This document shows positions 17,164-26,631 of a DNA stretch of 64,000 bases, piece after piece. Numbering within the stretch: position 1 is the first letter of the stretch; the number at the start of each line of letters is the position of its first letter. The notes beneath the pieces were generated by a model that was not told where the DNA came from, made no database searches, and worked only from the letters and a program-made list of their open reading frames with translations. Made by a program: the position numbers and the translations under genes. Source of the stretch: Bacillus sonorensis NBRC 101234 = KCTC 13918 (GTDB lineage: Bacteria > Bacillota > Bacilli > Bacillales > Bacillaceae); contig NZ_BCVZ01000001.1 of NCBI RefSeq assembly GCF_001592005.1, positions 62,001 to 126,000 on the forward strand, in the 5' to 3' direction.

Positions 17164-18132
17164 ATGAAAACTCAACCGGCCAACGATGTTGGAAAAAGCC
17201 TCAATCTCGACTCGATTTTGCAAAAGCTCGGCCCTTTTCTCGGCCTCATCATACTCGTTGTCATCGTATCGCTGTTAAATCCGGGCTTTTTAGAACCATT
17301 AAATATTTTAAACCTGTTAAGACAGGTCGCCATTAATGCGCTGATTGCGTTCGGTATGACGTTTGTCATTCTGACCGGGGGCATCGACCTTTCAGTCGGA
17401 GCGATTCTCGCTCTTTCAAGCGCTTTAGTGGCGGGAATGATCGTCGGCGGGATCGATCCTATACTCGCGGTCATCATCGGCTGCCTGATCGGGGCACTGC
17501 TCGGCATGGTAAACGGGCTCCTCATTACAAAGGGAAAAATGGCCCCGTTTATCGCAACGCTGGCGACCATGACGATTTTCCGCGGGCTGACAATGGTTTA
17601 TACAGACGGAAATCCGATTACAGGGCTCGGCAATCATTTTGGTTTTCAGCTGTTTGGCCGCGGCTATTTTTTAGGCATCCCCGTCCCCGCCGTCATTATG
17701 GCGGCTGCCTTTATCGTGCTTTGGGCGCTGCTTCATAAAACGCCGTTCGGCCGCCGCACTTATGCGATCGGCGGCAATGAAAAAGCGGCGGTCATTTCAG
17801 GCGTCAAGGTGACAAGGATCAAAATCATGATCTATTCTCTTGCCGGCCTTTTATCTGCTTTGGCGGGAGCTATTTTGACGTCCCGCCTCAATTCAGCCCA
17901 GCCGACCGCGGGGACTTCCTATGAGCTTGACGCCATCGCCGCGGTTGTTTTAGGCGGAACCAGCCTTGCCGGAGGAAAAGGAAGAATTGCCGGAACGCTG
18001 ATCGGCGTCCTGATTATCGGTACATTGAACAACGGTTTGAACCTGCTCGGTGTATCATCCTTTTTCCAAATGGTCGTTAAAGGAATCGTCATCTTGATTG
18101 CAGTTCTGCTGGACCGCAAAAAATCCGCATAA
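17164..18132 (+). CDS. rbsC: Ribose ABC transporter permease RbsC
   Basis: Integral membrane permease, 322 residues, with about eight to ten helices. The family motifs LTGGIDLSVGA and TYAIGGNEKAA, and a closing LGGTSLAGGKGRIAGTLIG, are present. ATG 17164 follows CAGGAGGGC; the upstream ATG at 17143 lies inside rbsA. Works with RbsA and the lipoprotein RbsB. Confidence 0.95.
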   Translation: MKTQPANDVGKSLNLDSILQKLGPFLGLIILVVIVSLLNPGFLEPLNILNLLRQVAINALIAFGMTFVILTGGIDLSVGAILALSSALVAGMIVGGIDPILAVIIGCLIGALLGMVNGLLITKGKMAPFIATLATMTIFRGLTMVYTDGNPITGLGNHFGFQLFGRGYFLGIPVPAVIMAAAFIVLWALLHKTPFGRRTYAIGGNEKAAVISGVKVTRIKIMIYSLAGLLSALAGAILTSRLNSAQPTAGTSYELDAIAAVVLGGTSLAGGKGRIAGTLIGVLIIGTLNNGLNLLGVSSFFQMVVKGIVILIAVLLDRKKSA

Positions 18133-18148
18133 AGGAGGGCAATGATTC

Positions 18149-19072
18149 ATGAAAAAAATGCTAACGGTTATCACAGCGCTGGCGCTGCTCTTCCTGTCAG
18201 CCTGTTCATTGGAGCCGCCTGAGTGGGCGAAGCCGAAGAAAGACAAAGGAAAAGAGATCAAAATCGGTCTATCCGTCTCAACCTTGAAAAACCCGTTTTT
18301 CGTATCATTAAAAAACGGTGTCATCAAAGAAGCAAAAAAACGGGGAATTGAAGTGATCGTCGTTGATGCACAAGATGATTCTGCCAAACAGACAAATGAC
18401 GTGGAAGATCTTCTGCAGCAAGGCGTTGATGCTCTATTGATCAATCCGGCGGACTCAGCGGCGATCTCTACGGCGGTCCAATCCGCCAACTCGCTCGGTA
18501 TTCCGGTCGTAACCCTTGACAGATCAGCCGAAAAAGGGAAAGTTGAAACCCTTGTTGCTTCAGATAATGTAAAGGGCGGTCAAATGGCAGCAGATTACAT
18601 CGTTGAACAGCTCGGAAAAGGCGCAAAAGTCGCAGAGCTGGAAGGCGTACCAGGGGCTTCGGCGACACGGGAACGCGGTTCAGGCTTTCACAAAACTGCC
18701 GATCAGCAGCTCGATGTCATCGCAAAGCAAACGGCCGACTTCGATCGCACAAAGGGGTTAAATGTCATGGAAAACCTGCTGCAGGGGAACCCTGATATCC
18801 AAGCCGTATTTGCCCATAATGACGAAATGGCGCTCGGTGCGATTGAAGCGATCAGAAGCTCCGGGAAAGACATCCTTGTCGTCGGCTTTGACGGAAATGA
18901 AGATGCGGTCAAAGCGGTGAAAGCAGGAGAGATGGCGGCAACGATCGCCCAGCAGCCTGAATTAATCGGAAAGCTGGCCGTTGAGGCTGCACAAAATATT
19001 TTGAGCGGCAAAAAAGTCGATCCATCCATACCGGCTCCGTTGAAGCTCGAAAGGAAAGACAATAAGAAGTAA
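18149..19072 (+). CDS. rbsB: Ribose-binding lipoprotein RbsB
   Basis: Substrate-binding subunit of the ribose importer, attached to the outer face of the membrane. Signal peptide with lipobox LSAC, giving lipidation at Cys19, then a periplasmic-binding fold beginning IKIGLSVSTLKNPFF, with RERGSGF and VVGFDGNEDAV. 307 residues. Last gene of the operon, followed by a terminator. Confidence 0.95.
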   Translation: MKKMLTVITALALLFLSACSLEPPEWAKPKKDKGKEIKIGLSVSTLKNPFFVSLKNGVIKEAKKRGIEVIVVDAQDDSAKQTNDVEDLLQQGVDALLINPADSAAISTAVQSANSLGIPVVTLDRSAEKGKVETLVASDNVKGGQMAADYIVEQLGKGAKVAELEGVPGASATRERGSGFHKTADQQLDVIAKQTADFDRTKGLNVMENLLQGNPDIQAVFAHNDEMALGAIEAIRSSGKDILVVGFDGNEDAVKAVKAGEMAATIAQQPELIGKLAVEAAQNILSGKKVDPSIPAPLKLERKDNKK

Positions 19073-19127
19073 AATCCCCCCGCCCCGCTCGGCCGAAAAT
19101 TTCTTGAAGGCAAAGGGCGGAGCATCA

Positions 19128-19155
19128 GACCTCTTAATCGAAAGAGGTCTTTTTT
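19128..19155 (+). terminator. Terminator of the rbs operon
   Basis: GACCTCTT (19128-19135) pairs with AAGAGGTC (19142-19149), followed by six T. Confidence 0.9.
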
Positions 19156-19158
19156 ATG

Positions 19159-20073
19159 CTATTTTTTCGCTGCCTCCATAAAAGCTTTGGCAGCGCGGCT
19201 GACATAACAGTTTTCCGAATAAGTAAACACAATCGTCCGGGTTGGCCCGGCTTCCAAAGGAACATAGACAAGCCTTGCAGATGTTTCCCTCATCACCATC
19301 TGCGGCACAATCGTGACGCCCATTCCGTATTCAACAAGGGACTGTGCGGTTTCAATGCTGCTCGTTTTGAATGTGACCTGTGGCTTAAATTCCGCTTTTG
19401 CACATAGATCAAGCACTGTTCTGCGGAATCCGTATCCTTCTTTTAATAAAATAAAAGGCACATTTTCGGCCGCCTTTAATGGAACAGCCGTTCTTCCCGG
19501 TTCTTTTCGAACGGAATAAATGAACGTTTGCATTTGTTCCGTCATCCAGCTTTGCTTTTCAAACGGAATAGCCAGAAAAAGCGGCTCTGTCAATATTGGA
19601 ACAGTGGCCAGCTGTTCATTGTCGATAGGCAGCGGCAAAATGGACAAATCGATTTCCCCGTTTTCCGTCATTTGCTCTAACACCGCCGGCGATTCCTCTA
19701 TCAGCTGGACATGCACGTTCGGATGCTTCTCCAAAAACGATGTCAGCAGCGGCGGCAGTAGATGACCTCCCGTTACTGCGGGTATGCCGATTGATAATTC
19801 TGTCCCCATTTCCTGATGCTGATCGTGCATTTCACGCAGCAGGTCATCTCTTGCATGCAATATGTCCCTGGCTCTTTGAATGAACCGTTTCCCTTGGGGA
19901 GTCGGAGACACGGCTCCCTTTTTCCGATAAAACAGCGGAAAGCCGAGCTCATTCTCCAGTTTTTTTATTTGCTGGCTCAGCGATGGCTGGGCGATATGAA
20001 GGCTGTCAGCCGCTTTCGTAAAACTGCCTTTTTTCTCTATTTCTGCTGTATATTCAAAAAGCCTCATGTCCAT
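19159..20073 (-). CDS. LysR-family regulator (YcgK-like)
   Basis: 304-residue LysR regulator when started at ATG 20073, which has GGAGGTG nine bases upstream; the frame opens further but without a ribosome site. The winged helix is visible as GSFTKAADSLHIAQPSLSQQ at about residues 15-34, followed by the usual effector domain. It is divergent from a methyltransferase gene, the arrangement of B. subtilis ycgK-ycgJ, and the sequences look alike from memory. In B. subtilis that pair lies elsewhere, so this is an insertion in the rbs-als order. Effector unknown. Confidence 0.78.
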   Translation of the reverse strand: MDMRLFEYTAEIEKKGSFTKAADSLHIAQPSLSQQIKKLENELGFPLFYRKKGAVSPTPQGKRFIQRARDILHARDDLLREMHDQHQEMGTELSIGIPAVTGGHLLPPLLTSFLEKHPNVHVQLIEESPAVLEQMTENGEIDLSILPLPIDNEQLATVPILTEPLFLAIPFEKQSWMTEQMQTFIYSVRKEPGRTAVPLKAAENVPFILLKEGYGFRRTVLDLCAKAEFKPQVTFKTSSIETAQSLVEYGMGVTIVPQMVMRETSARLVYVPLEAGPTRTIVFTYSENCYVSRAAKAFMEAAKK

Positions 20074-20087
20074 GTCCCCGCACCTCC

Positions 20088-20137
20088 ATAGTTTCAGACT
20101 ATCGTTTTCATATATTTTATATCTTAGACTTATAGAT
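20088..20137. promoter_or_regulatory. LysR-type boxes between regulator and methyltransferase
   Basis: ATAGT-TTCAG-ACTAT (20088-20102) has the T-N11-A dyad typical of LysR regulators. A second interrupted dyad, ATCT and AGAT nine bases apart (20121-20137), lies nearby. Both sit in the 113-base divergent space. Confidence 0.5.
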
Positions 20138-20186
20138 GTCGATTTCGTTACGATAAATCCATAACCATAAGAGGAGGAAGATATGT

Positions 20187-20954
20187 ATGAAAACAAGCGC
20201 TCAGAAGCAATTTGCGAAAAATCCTGACCGCTATCGTGATGAACCTTTGTTTTCGGCGGGAAAGGATCTTGAATTCATGGTCAACAGCGTCTCTCTGCAA
20301 GGAGATGAAGTTCTGCTTGATGTCGGCTCTGGAGCGGGACATACGGCGATTGCTTTTTCACCCTTTGTCAAGCATTGCACAGGGGTTGATATTACCGAAG
20401 AAATGGTGCAGACCGCCGCTCTTTTCGCAAAAGAAAAAAACGCCTTCCGTGTGTCATTTCTTCAGGGAGATGCGGAAAAGCTCGATTTTCCCGATGCTTC
20501 TTTTGATATCGTTACATGCCGTTTTGCGGCCCACCATTTCCCTGACATCCGCCGGGCCGTTGCGGAAATCGCCCGCGTTCTAAAATCAGGCGGAAGCTTT
20601 ATCCTTGTCGATCACTACGCTCCTGAAGACAAGGCCCTTGATCAGTTTATCAATCAGCTCAATCAAATGAGAGACCCGTCACATGTACGGGAATACTCGC
20701 TTGCGGAATGGAACGAATGGTTTGAAGAAAACGGACTGGACTATATCGAAAAGCAAAAGTGGAACATCCCTATCGATTTTGAAAACTGGATTCGCCGCGG
20801 AGCCGTCCCGGAAGAAAAAAGGCCGGACATTATCGCCCATTTGACCGGATCGTCCCCGGCTTGCCGGGATGAATTTGAAATCGTGCAGAACGATAAAGGC
20901 GAGCCTGTTTCTTTCAAACTGAAAGGCATCTTGATTGTAGGGAGAAAACGCTGA
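20187..20954 (+). CDS. SAM-dependent methyltransferase (YcgJ-like)
   Basis: Class I methyltransferase of 255 residues. The SAM-binding motif I is LLDVGSGAGHTA, motif II region GVDITEEMV, then GDAEKLDFPDASFDIVTCRF, close to the UbiE/COQ5 group. ATG 20187 follows GAGGAGGAAG. It faces away from the LysR gene and is probably its target. Substrate unknown; the resemblance to B. subtilis YcgJ is from memory. Confidence 0.82.
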   Translation: MKTSAQKQFAKNPDRYRDEPLFSAGKDLEFMVNSVSLQGDEVLLDVGSGAGHTAIAFSPFVKHCTGVDITEEMVQTAALFAKEKNAFRVSFLQGDAEKLDFPDASFDIVTCRFAAHHFPDIRRAVAEIARVLKSGGSFILVDHYAPEDKALDQFINQLNQMRDPSHVREYSLAEWNEWFEENGLDYIEKQKWNIPIDFENWIRRGAVPEEKRPDIIAHLTGSSPACRDEFEIVQNDKGEPVSFKLKGILIVGRKR

Positions 20955-20960
20955 CCGTAC

Positions 20961-20993
20961 AAAAAAAGCCCTCTGCTAAAAGAGGGCTTTTTC
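20961..20993. terminator. Bidirectional terminator between the methyltransferase gene and alsD
   Basis: AAAAGCCCTCT and AGAGGGCTTTTT form the stem around GCTAAA; A-runs and T-runs flank both sides. Confidence 0.9.
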
Positions 20994-21755
20994 TCATTCC
21001 GGATTTCCTTCTGTCGCTTCAATGCCCGCCACAAGATCGTGGCTGCTTAAATCCGCTTTAAAGAAATCCTTCGTATTTGGCAATCTGAGGTTCATGTTGA
21101 GTTTTTGCGAAATCTGAACCTTGCATTCTTCAATTTCATAATCAAAAACATGTCCGCCGGCATTGCGTTCTTCATCAATAAAGTGAAGATGGAAACCGGA
21201 TACGGCGATGCCGTGGGCATATTGCGGCGTCCAAAAACCGACGATCGTTCCTTTGATGTCGTTGAAATCAAAGATCGGCTGGGATTTCACCGCTTCAACC
21301 ATCGGCACGTACGGTTTTTCCTGCAATTCGACCGTTCTTGTTTTTACTTTTTTAAAGACTCCGTCCATACGGATCGCATAAAACAGGTTTTCACTCGGCA
21401 TAACCCGCTTCATTTCTTCCTCAAATTCTTCAAGCGTCATCCGCTGTTTGATTTCATGATAGATGTCCGGACGGAAGAACGTCAAAGAGCAGAAGGGAGA
21501 GCAGTCGCTTCCCTGAACAGGATAGGCTTTTCCATCGGAACGGAGGCGGTAAAACTCACCGTCAAATCCGATCAGCTCCCCGTCAAGCTGATTAAACGTA
21601 CCGATCCCGAAGTCGCCGTGCTCCTTTATCTCCGACATGTAAAAATCCCCGTCATAAATACCGTCCAACAACGAAACCATCGTTGAGACCTGATAGACCT
21701 GGTCGAGATTTTTATCGACAGATTGAACCACTTGTTGCTTGCTTATACTTTTCAT
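20994..21755 (-). CDS. alsD: Alpha-acetolactate decarboxylase AlsD
   Basis: Converts alpha-acetolactate to acetoin, the second step of the overflow pathway from pyruvate. 253 residues. Conserved segments include GDFGIGTFNQLDGELIGFDG, FYRLRSDGKA, and the metal-binding HGIAVSGFHLHFI with its paired histidines. Lies 52 bases downstream of alsS in one operon and ends at a shared terminator. Confidence 0.96.
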   Translation of the reverse strand: MKSISKQQVVQSVDKNLDQVYQVSTMVSLLDGIYDGDFYMSEIKEHGDFGIGTFNQLDGELIGFDGEFYRLRSDGKAYPVQGSDCSPFCSLTFFRPDIYHEIKQRMTLEEFEEEMKRVMPSENLFYAIRMDGVFKKVKTRTVELQEKPYVPMVEAVKSQPIFDFNDIKGTIVGFWTPQYAHGIAVSGFHLHFIDEERNAGGHVFDYEIEECKVQISQKLNMNLRLPNTKDFFKADLSSHDLVAGIEATEGNPE

Positions 21756-21807
21756 TTTCCTCTTTTCACTCCCTTGATTAGATTTATGATGACTGGACGC
21801 GCTGTGA

Positions 21808-23526
21808 TCAAGATTGATTAGAGGTTACTTTTTTTAATTGCTCCTCAAACGCTTTAGGAAAACGCTGGTCTGCCAAATGAACGTTGTCGCTGTAATCGAC
21901 CGGAATATCAATGAGAACAGGCCCCTCTGCATCAAGACCCTGCTTGAGCACATCTGCCAGCTCATCAGGCGAATTGACCCTCAAGCCTTTCGCTCCGAAG
22001 CTTTCAGCGTATTTTACAATATCTATATTGCCAAAGTCGACTCCGGACGTCCGGTTGTATTTCATTTCCTGCTGGAAGGCGACCATATCGTATGTGCTGT
22101 CATTCCATACTAGGTGGACAATCGGAGCTTTTAATCTGACCGCTGTTTCCAATTCCATTGCAGAGAACAAGAAGCCGCCGTCACCTGAAACAGATACGAC
22201 TTTTTTGCCAGGGTTTACAAGGGATGCGGCAATCGCCCAAGGCAAAGCGACGCCAAGCGTCTGCATACCGTTTGAAATCAGCAGTCCAAGCGGACGGTAG
22301 CAGCGGAAATATCTGGACATCCAAATGGCATGGGAGCCGATGTCACAAGTGACTGTTATATCATCGCTCACCAAACTGCGCAGCTCCTGAATGATATCCA
22401 GCGGATGTACAAGATCTGATTTTTTCTCTTTAGGCGGCCGGCTTTGTTCCTCCAGCGCTTTGCTTAGCTGGTGAAGCACAGGCACGAGCGATTTGTCGAT
22501 TGTTACAGGGAGCGAATCATGTTCAATATGATCCAAAGTCGCGGCAATATCTCCGATCAATTCGATGTCAGGCTGATAATCATGATCGATATCCGCTTGA
22601 ATTTCATCAAGATGGATAATGCTCCGCTCACCTTTTCCATTCCAAAATACCGGATCATATTCAATCGGATCATAGCCGATCGTCAAGACGACATCCGCTT
22701 TTTCCAATAAAATATCCCCCGGCTGGTTGCGGAATAATCCGATTCGGCCAAAGTATTGGTCTTCTAAGTCATGAGAGAGCGTTCCCGCAGCCTGATATGT
22801 TTCGACAAACGGAAGCTTCACCTTTCTCAGCAAACGGCGGACCGCTTCTGCCGCTTCCGGTCTTCCGCCTTTCATACCGACAAGCACGACTGGAAGGTTC
22901 GCATTGTGAATTTTAGCGATTGCCGCACTGATTTGTTCATCCGGAGCCGGCCCCATTTTCGGCGTCGGCATGGTTCCCACCGGTTTGGCGGTTGCCGGTC
23001 CTGCCGTTACATCCTGCGGAAAGCTGAGAAAGGCAGCGCCTGCCTGTCCAGCAGATGCCGCTCTGAACGCATTGGTTACGGCTTCAGGAATATTATTAGA
23101 ATCTTCTACTTCTGCGCTGTATTTTGTAATCGGCTGAAACAATGCCGCATTATCCATTGATTGGTGGGTTTTTTTGAGACGATCCGCTCTCTTTACAGCA
23201 CCAGCAAGAGCAACAACCGGATCTCCTTCTGTATTGGCTGTCACAAGACCGGTAGCTAAATTAGAAGCTCCCGGACCTGAAGTCACCAGGCACACACCGG
23301 GCTTTCCAGTCAATCGTCCGACTGCCGCCGCCATAAATGCTGCATTCTGCTCGTGACGGCAAACGATCAATTCAGGCCCCTTGTCTTTCAATACGTCAAA
23401 CACCGCATCGATTTTTGCTCCCGGAATACCGAAAACATGAGTGACACCTTGCTGAATGAGACTATCCACCACAAGCTCTGCTCCTCTTACAGTAAGAGTT
23501 TCATTTTTAGCGGCTACATTATTCAA
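21808..23526 (-). CDS. alsS: Acetolactate synthase AlsS
   Basis: Thiamine-diphosphate enzyme joining two pyruvates to alpha-acetolactate for acetoin formation. Family signs: [14 protein letters not shown], the catalytic Glu in [11 protein letters not shown], and the ThDP/Mg motif [24 protein letters not shown] at 23535 also opens the frame, but it abuts the ribosome site AAGGAG; TTG 23526 lies at a normal distance and gives 572 residues. As I recall, B. subtilis alsS also starts with TTG. Catabolic type, needing no small subunit. Activated by the divergent AlsR. Confidence 0.95.
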   Translation of the reverse strand: MNNVAAKNETLTVRGAELVVDSLIQQGVTHVFGIPGAKIDAVFDVLKDKGPELIVCRHEQNAAFMAAAVGRLTGKPGVCLVTSGPGASNLATGLVTANTEGDPVVALAGAVKRADRLKKTHQSMDNAALFQPITKYSAEVEDSNNIPEAVTNAFRAASAGQAGAAFLSFPQDVTAGPATAKPVGTMPTPKMGPAPDEQISAAIAKIHNANLPVVLVGMKGGRPEAAEAVRRLLRKVKLPFVETYQAAGTLSHDLEDQYFGRIGLFRNQPGDILLEKADVVLTIGYDPIEYDPVFWNGKGERSIIHLDEIQADIDHDYQPDIELIGDIAATLDHIEHDSLPVTIDKSLVPVLHQLSKALEEQSRPPKEKKSDLVHPLDIIQELRSLVSDDITVTCDIGSHAIWMSRYFRCYRPLGLLISNGMQTLGVALPWAIAASLVNPGKKVVSVSGDGGFLFSAMELETAVRLKAPIVHLVWNDSTYDMVAFQQEMKYNRTSGVDFGNIDIVKYAESFGAKGLRVNSPDELADVLKQGLDAEGPVLIDIPVDYSDNVHLADQRFPKAFEEQLKKVTSNQS

Positions 23527-23535
23527 AGCCCTCAC

Positions 23536-23687
23536 TCCTTCACTTTCATTCGTTTACAATGAATTTTTAATAAAATTATTGTATTATTAAATATACATCT
23601 TGTGGAAATTGTTTTCCAATACTTCTTTGTCTTACAATTAATATGTAAAACGACTGAAATCGCATTCAGAAAGGAATGAGTGAATTT
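23536..23687. promoter_or_regulatory. alsS/alsR divergent control region
   Basis: AT-rich spacer that must carry the AlsR sites and both promoters. For alsR, TTGTTT and TACAAT separated by 18 bases (about 23609-23638) form a plausible promoter. Exact AlsR boxes cannot be fixed by eye. Confidence 0.5.
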
Positions 23688-24572
23688 ATGGAGCTGCGCC
23701 ACCTTCGTTATTTTATGGTTGTAGCCGAAGAGCTGCATTTCGGAAAAGCAGCTCTTCGGCTGAACATGACTCAGCCTCCGCTCAGCCAGCAAATTAAGCA
23801 GCTAGAGAGTGAAATTGGCGTAACCTTGCTGAAGAGGTCAAAAAGGGCCGTCAAACTGACAACCGCAGGCAGCGTTTTTTTAAAACAAATAAAAGAAGGC
23901 CTGTCACAGATTGATCAGGCGGTCGACATGGCCCAGAGAACCGCCAGAGGAGAGCTCGGCAGACTCGTGATCGGATTTGTCGGCTCGGCAACATATGAAA
24001 TCATGCCTCCTATCATCAGGGAATACCGAAAACAGTTCCCTTCAGTCAGCATTGATTTGCGGGAGCTTTCTACTCCAAATCAAGTCGAAGCCTTATTCAA
24101 CGGACACATCGACATCGGCGTATTGCATCCCCCGTTAGGAAACGATGAATTGAAGACATACACAGTGAAGAAAAGCCATTGCGTACTCGCGCTTCCTAAA
24201 CATCACCCGCTCACAAAAACATCCAGGGTTCATCTGCAGGATCTTGAAGACGAGTCGCTCATCGCGATCGACAAAGAAGCATGGCCCTCTCTATACACTG
24301 ATTTCAATTTTTTGTGCGAAAAAGCCGGCTTCATTCCCAACATCGCCCAGGAAGCTACCGAATATCAAATGGTGATTGGCCTGGTATCGGCTGGAATGGG
24401 AGTCGCCGTGGTGCCGGCCGCGGCCAAACGTTTATTCAACCTTGACGTGGTCTACAGGGAAGTCGAAGATCTTCGGCTTAAGGCTGAGTGGGTGACCGCC
24501 CACAGAAAGGACAACCGCAATCCGGCGCTGCAGCATTTTATAGAAGTTTCGAACCAGGTTTCGACATCATAG
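23688..24572 (+). CDS. alsR: LysR-family activator AlsR
   Basis: Activator of alsSD in response to acetate, low pH and overflow metabolism. 294 residues from ATG 23688 (MELRHLRYFMVVAEELHFGK, as in B. subtilis AlsR). The ATG at 23676 is in frame but touches the ribosome site AAAGGA. Helix-turn-helix HFGKAALRLNMTQPPLSQQI. Divergent from alsS, the standard arrangement. Confidence 0.93.
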   Translation: MELRHLRYFMVVAEELHFGKAALRLNMTQPPLSQQIKQLESEIGVTLLKRSKRAVKLTTAGSVFLKQIKEGLSQIDQAVDMAQRTARGELGRLVIGFVGSATYEIMPPIIREYRKQFPSVSIDLRELSTPNQVEALFNGHIDIGVLHPPLGNDELKTYTVKKSHCVLALPKHHPLTKTSRVHLQDLEDESLIAIDKEAWPSLYTDFNFLCEKAGFIPNIAQEATEYQMVIGLVSAGMGVAVVPAAAKRLFNLDVVYREVEDLRLKAEWVTAHRKDNRNPALQHFIEVSNQVSTS

Positions 24573-24590
24573 ACTGATAGAATATGAATA

Positions 24591-24622
24591 AAAATCCCCA
24601 ATGCTCGTTCATTGGGGATTTT
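24591..24622. terminator. Bidirectional terminator between alsR and the nitroreductase gene
   Basis: AAAATCCCCAATG pairs with CATTGGGGATTTT around CTCGTT; 13-base perfect stem. Confidence 0.92.
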
Positions 24623-24628
24623 CTTTGT

Positions 24629-25228
24629 TTATTTATGGATTTTCACGCGTTCAGAAATCGGTGCGAAATCTTTTTCTCCCGGCTCTGATACCGGATGGCC
24701 GAACGGCATTTGGGCGATGAGCTTCCAATGTTCAGGGATGTTCCATTCTTTTTTGACATCCTCATCAACAAGCGGGTTATAGTGCTGCAATGTCGCACCC
24801 AGCCCTTCGCTCTCCAAAGCGGTCCACACAACAAGCTGAAGCATGCCTGAAGACTGCTCAGACCAGATCGGGAAATTGTCTTTATATAATGCAAATTGTT
24901 CTTGAAGTCCTTCGATGACATGCTGATCTTCAAAAAACAGAACCGTACCATAGCCGTTTCCGAAAGCGTTCATTTTTTCCTGAGTGCTTGCAAATTGATC
25001 AGCAGGAACGATCTTTCTCAATGTTTCAGTTGTGATATTCCAAAACTTATCATGCTGGTCGCCAAGCAGAACAACGGCTCTTGAGCTTTGCGAGTTGAAT
25101 GATGATGGGGTGTGATTGACGGCAAACTCGACGATTTCTTGAATCCTTTCATCCGAGACCTTTACATCTTTAGAGATTCCATAAATAGAACGTCTTTCTT
25201 TAATGGCTGTATAAAAATCTTTTGCCAA
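24629..25228 (-). CDS. Nitroreductase-family protein of the Frm2/Hbn1 type
   Basis: FMN-dependent oxidoreductase-like protein of about 199 residues. It shows the nitroreductase start IKERRSIYGI and TPSSFNSQSSRAVVLLG, a helix with SSGMLQLVVW, and a C-terminal LIAQMPFGHPV. The compact form with FNSQSSR resembles the Frm2/Hbn1 (PnbA-like) subfamily, which acts on nitroaromatics and quinones. Two TTG codons could start it: 25228 lies eight bases after GGAGG, whereas 25243 overlaps that site, so I chose 25228. A strong promoter overlapped by an MhqR-like operator lies directly upstream, suggesting induction by quinones or related electrophiles. Confidence 0.82.
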   Translation of the reverse strand: MAKDFYTAIKERRSIYGISKDVKVSDERIQEIVEFAVNHTPSSFNSQSSRAVVLLGDQHDKFWNITTETLRKIVPADQFASTQEKMNAFGNGYGTVLFFEDQHVIEGLQEQFALYKDNFPIWSEQSSGMLQLVVWTALESEGLGATLQHYNPLVDEDVKKEWNIPEHWKLIAQMPFGHPVSEPGEKDFAPISERVKIHK

Positions 25229-25251
25229 TTTTTCCGCCTCCAATTTTAAAA

Positions 25252-25301
25252 AATTATCTCGATTTCGAGATAATTATAGTCCATGTTTCAAAGCGCGTCA
25301 A
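25252..25301 (-). promoter_or_regulatory. Sigma-A promoter with MhqR-like operator
   Basis: On the minus strand TTGACG (complement of 25296-25301), 17 bases, then TATAAT (complement of 25273-25278). Overlapping and following it is a perfect inverted repeat with arms AATTATCTCGA (25252-25262) and TCGAGATAATT (25265-25275), two bases apart. The core TATCTCGA-TCGAGATA matches the B. subtilis MhqR box as I remember it. Confidence 0.75.
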
Positions 25302-25558
25302 AAGATTTGTCTCATACACCTCTTCGCTACGTGTTTTCTTTTGACGTACAGCGGGCGGGAACCTCATGATCTACCTCCACGGAAGAAGACACTTTACACT
25401 TTTTCGTAAAGATGAATAAAAACACTATAATCCTTCTTATCGAAATTTAATATATGATACAATTGACAAAACGTTTTTGAAAACAGAAAACACATTGCAG
25501 TTTAGAATTGCCACGGCACGATGAAAACATATACCAAACATAAAAGGAAGGTGCGTCT

Positions 25559-26035
25559 ATGAGCCTTGATTACCATATGCCGAATTTAGTACTTGATGAA
25601 ACCGATAAAAAAATTCTTTCCATATTACATGAGGAGGGGAGAATTTCTTATACGGATCTTGGAAAACGCGTAGGTCTGTCCAGGGTTGCCGTTCAAACAA
25701 GAATCAACAATCTGATTGAAGAAGGCATCATCGAAAAGTTTACTGCCGTTATCAATCCCGCAAAAGTGGGAATTCATGTATCGGTCTTCTTCAATGTTGA
25801 AGTCGAGCCCCAATATTTAGAGGCTGTCGCCGCCGCACTTGAAAATGAACCTGCTGTGACAAGCCTTTATCATATGACAGGCCCAAGCAAGCTGCATATG
25901 CATGGAATCTTTGCAAATGACCATGAAATGGAGCAATTTCTGACCAAACGCCTGTATCCGTTGAAAGGCGTCGTCAGCGTGGATTGTCAGATGCTGATCA
26001 AACGCTATAAAAGCCGCATGGGCATGAAGCTGTAA
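25559..26035 (+). CDS. ywrC: Lrp/AsnC-family regulator YwrC
   Basis: 158-residue regulator with an N-terminal AsnC-type helix-turn-helix ([20 protein letters not shown] at about residues 36-55) and a C-terminal ligand-sensing domain. ATG 25559 follows GGAAGGTG. It is followed after 14 bases by ywrB-ywrA, as in B. subtilis. It probably controls the chromate transporter pair, though the ligand is unknown. Confidence 0.9.
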   Translation: MSLDYHMPNLVLDETDKKILSILHEEGRISYTDLGKRVGLSRVAVQTRINNLIEEGIIEKFTAVINPAKVGIHVSVFFNVEVEPQYLEAVAAALENEPAVTSLYHMTGPSKLHMHGIFANDHEMEQFLTKRLYPLKGVVSVDCQMLIKRYKSRMGMKL

Positions 26036-26049
26036 AAGGGGGAACCGGT

Positions 26050-26631
26050 ATGAAGCATCCTTTTCGGGAATTGATCATAGCGATGGTGAGGACCGGAATA
26101 TTGGGATTTGGCGGCGGACCTTCCGTTATACCGCTGATCCGCCACGAGGCCGTCACAACATTCAAATGGATCGATGATGATGAATTCGGTGAGATCCTGG
26201 CTATCGCCAATGCGCTTCCAGGCCCGATCGCCACAAAGATGTCGGCGTATTTGGGGCATAGAGTCAAAGGCACCCCGGGGGCCATCGTCGCGACAGCGGC
26301 ACATATCCTGCCGACCTGTACAGCGATGGCCGCGTTGTTTGCCGCCGTCAATGTGCTTAGCCATTCGAGCGTCGTCAACGGCATGATCGGCGCTGTCACC
26401 CCGGTCATTGCCGTGATGCTCGGTATCATGGCATATGAATTCGGTCAAAAAACGCTGAAAGGATTCGGTGTTGTAACCGGCATTCTTTGTTTCATTCTTG
26501 CATTTTTGGGGCTTCAGGTGTTTTCCATTCATCCAGGAATCGTTGTCATGATTTTTTTAGCTTATGGAGCATTCCACTTTAAGTTGAAAAGAAAGGTTGC
26601 ACAGGAAAAGGATAAAGGGGTGTCTTCATGA
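26050..26631 (+). CDS. ywrB: Chromate transporter half YwrB (CHR family)
   Basis: Integral membrane protein of 193 residues with one CHR domain of about six helices. Signature segments: FGGGPSVIPLIRHEAV, LAIANALPGPIATKM, and GAIVATAAHILP. Short CHR proteins work in pairs, and the adjacent ywrA is the partner. Thought to export chromate, by family membership. The stop overlaps the ywrA start (ATGA), so the two are made together. Confidence 0.9.
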   Translation: MKHPFRELIIAMVRTGILGFGGGPSVIPLIRHEAVTTFKWIDDDEFGEILAIANALPGPIATKMSAYLGHRVKGTPGAIVATAAHILPTCTAMAALFAAVNVLSHSSVVNGMIGAVTPVIAVMLGIMAYEFGQKTLKGFGVVTGILCFILAFLGLQVFSIHPGIVVMIFLAYGAFHFKLKRKVAQEKDKGVSS

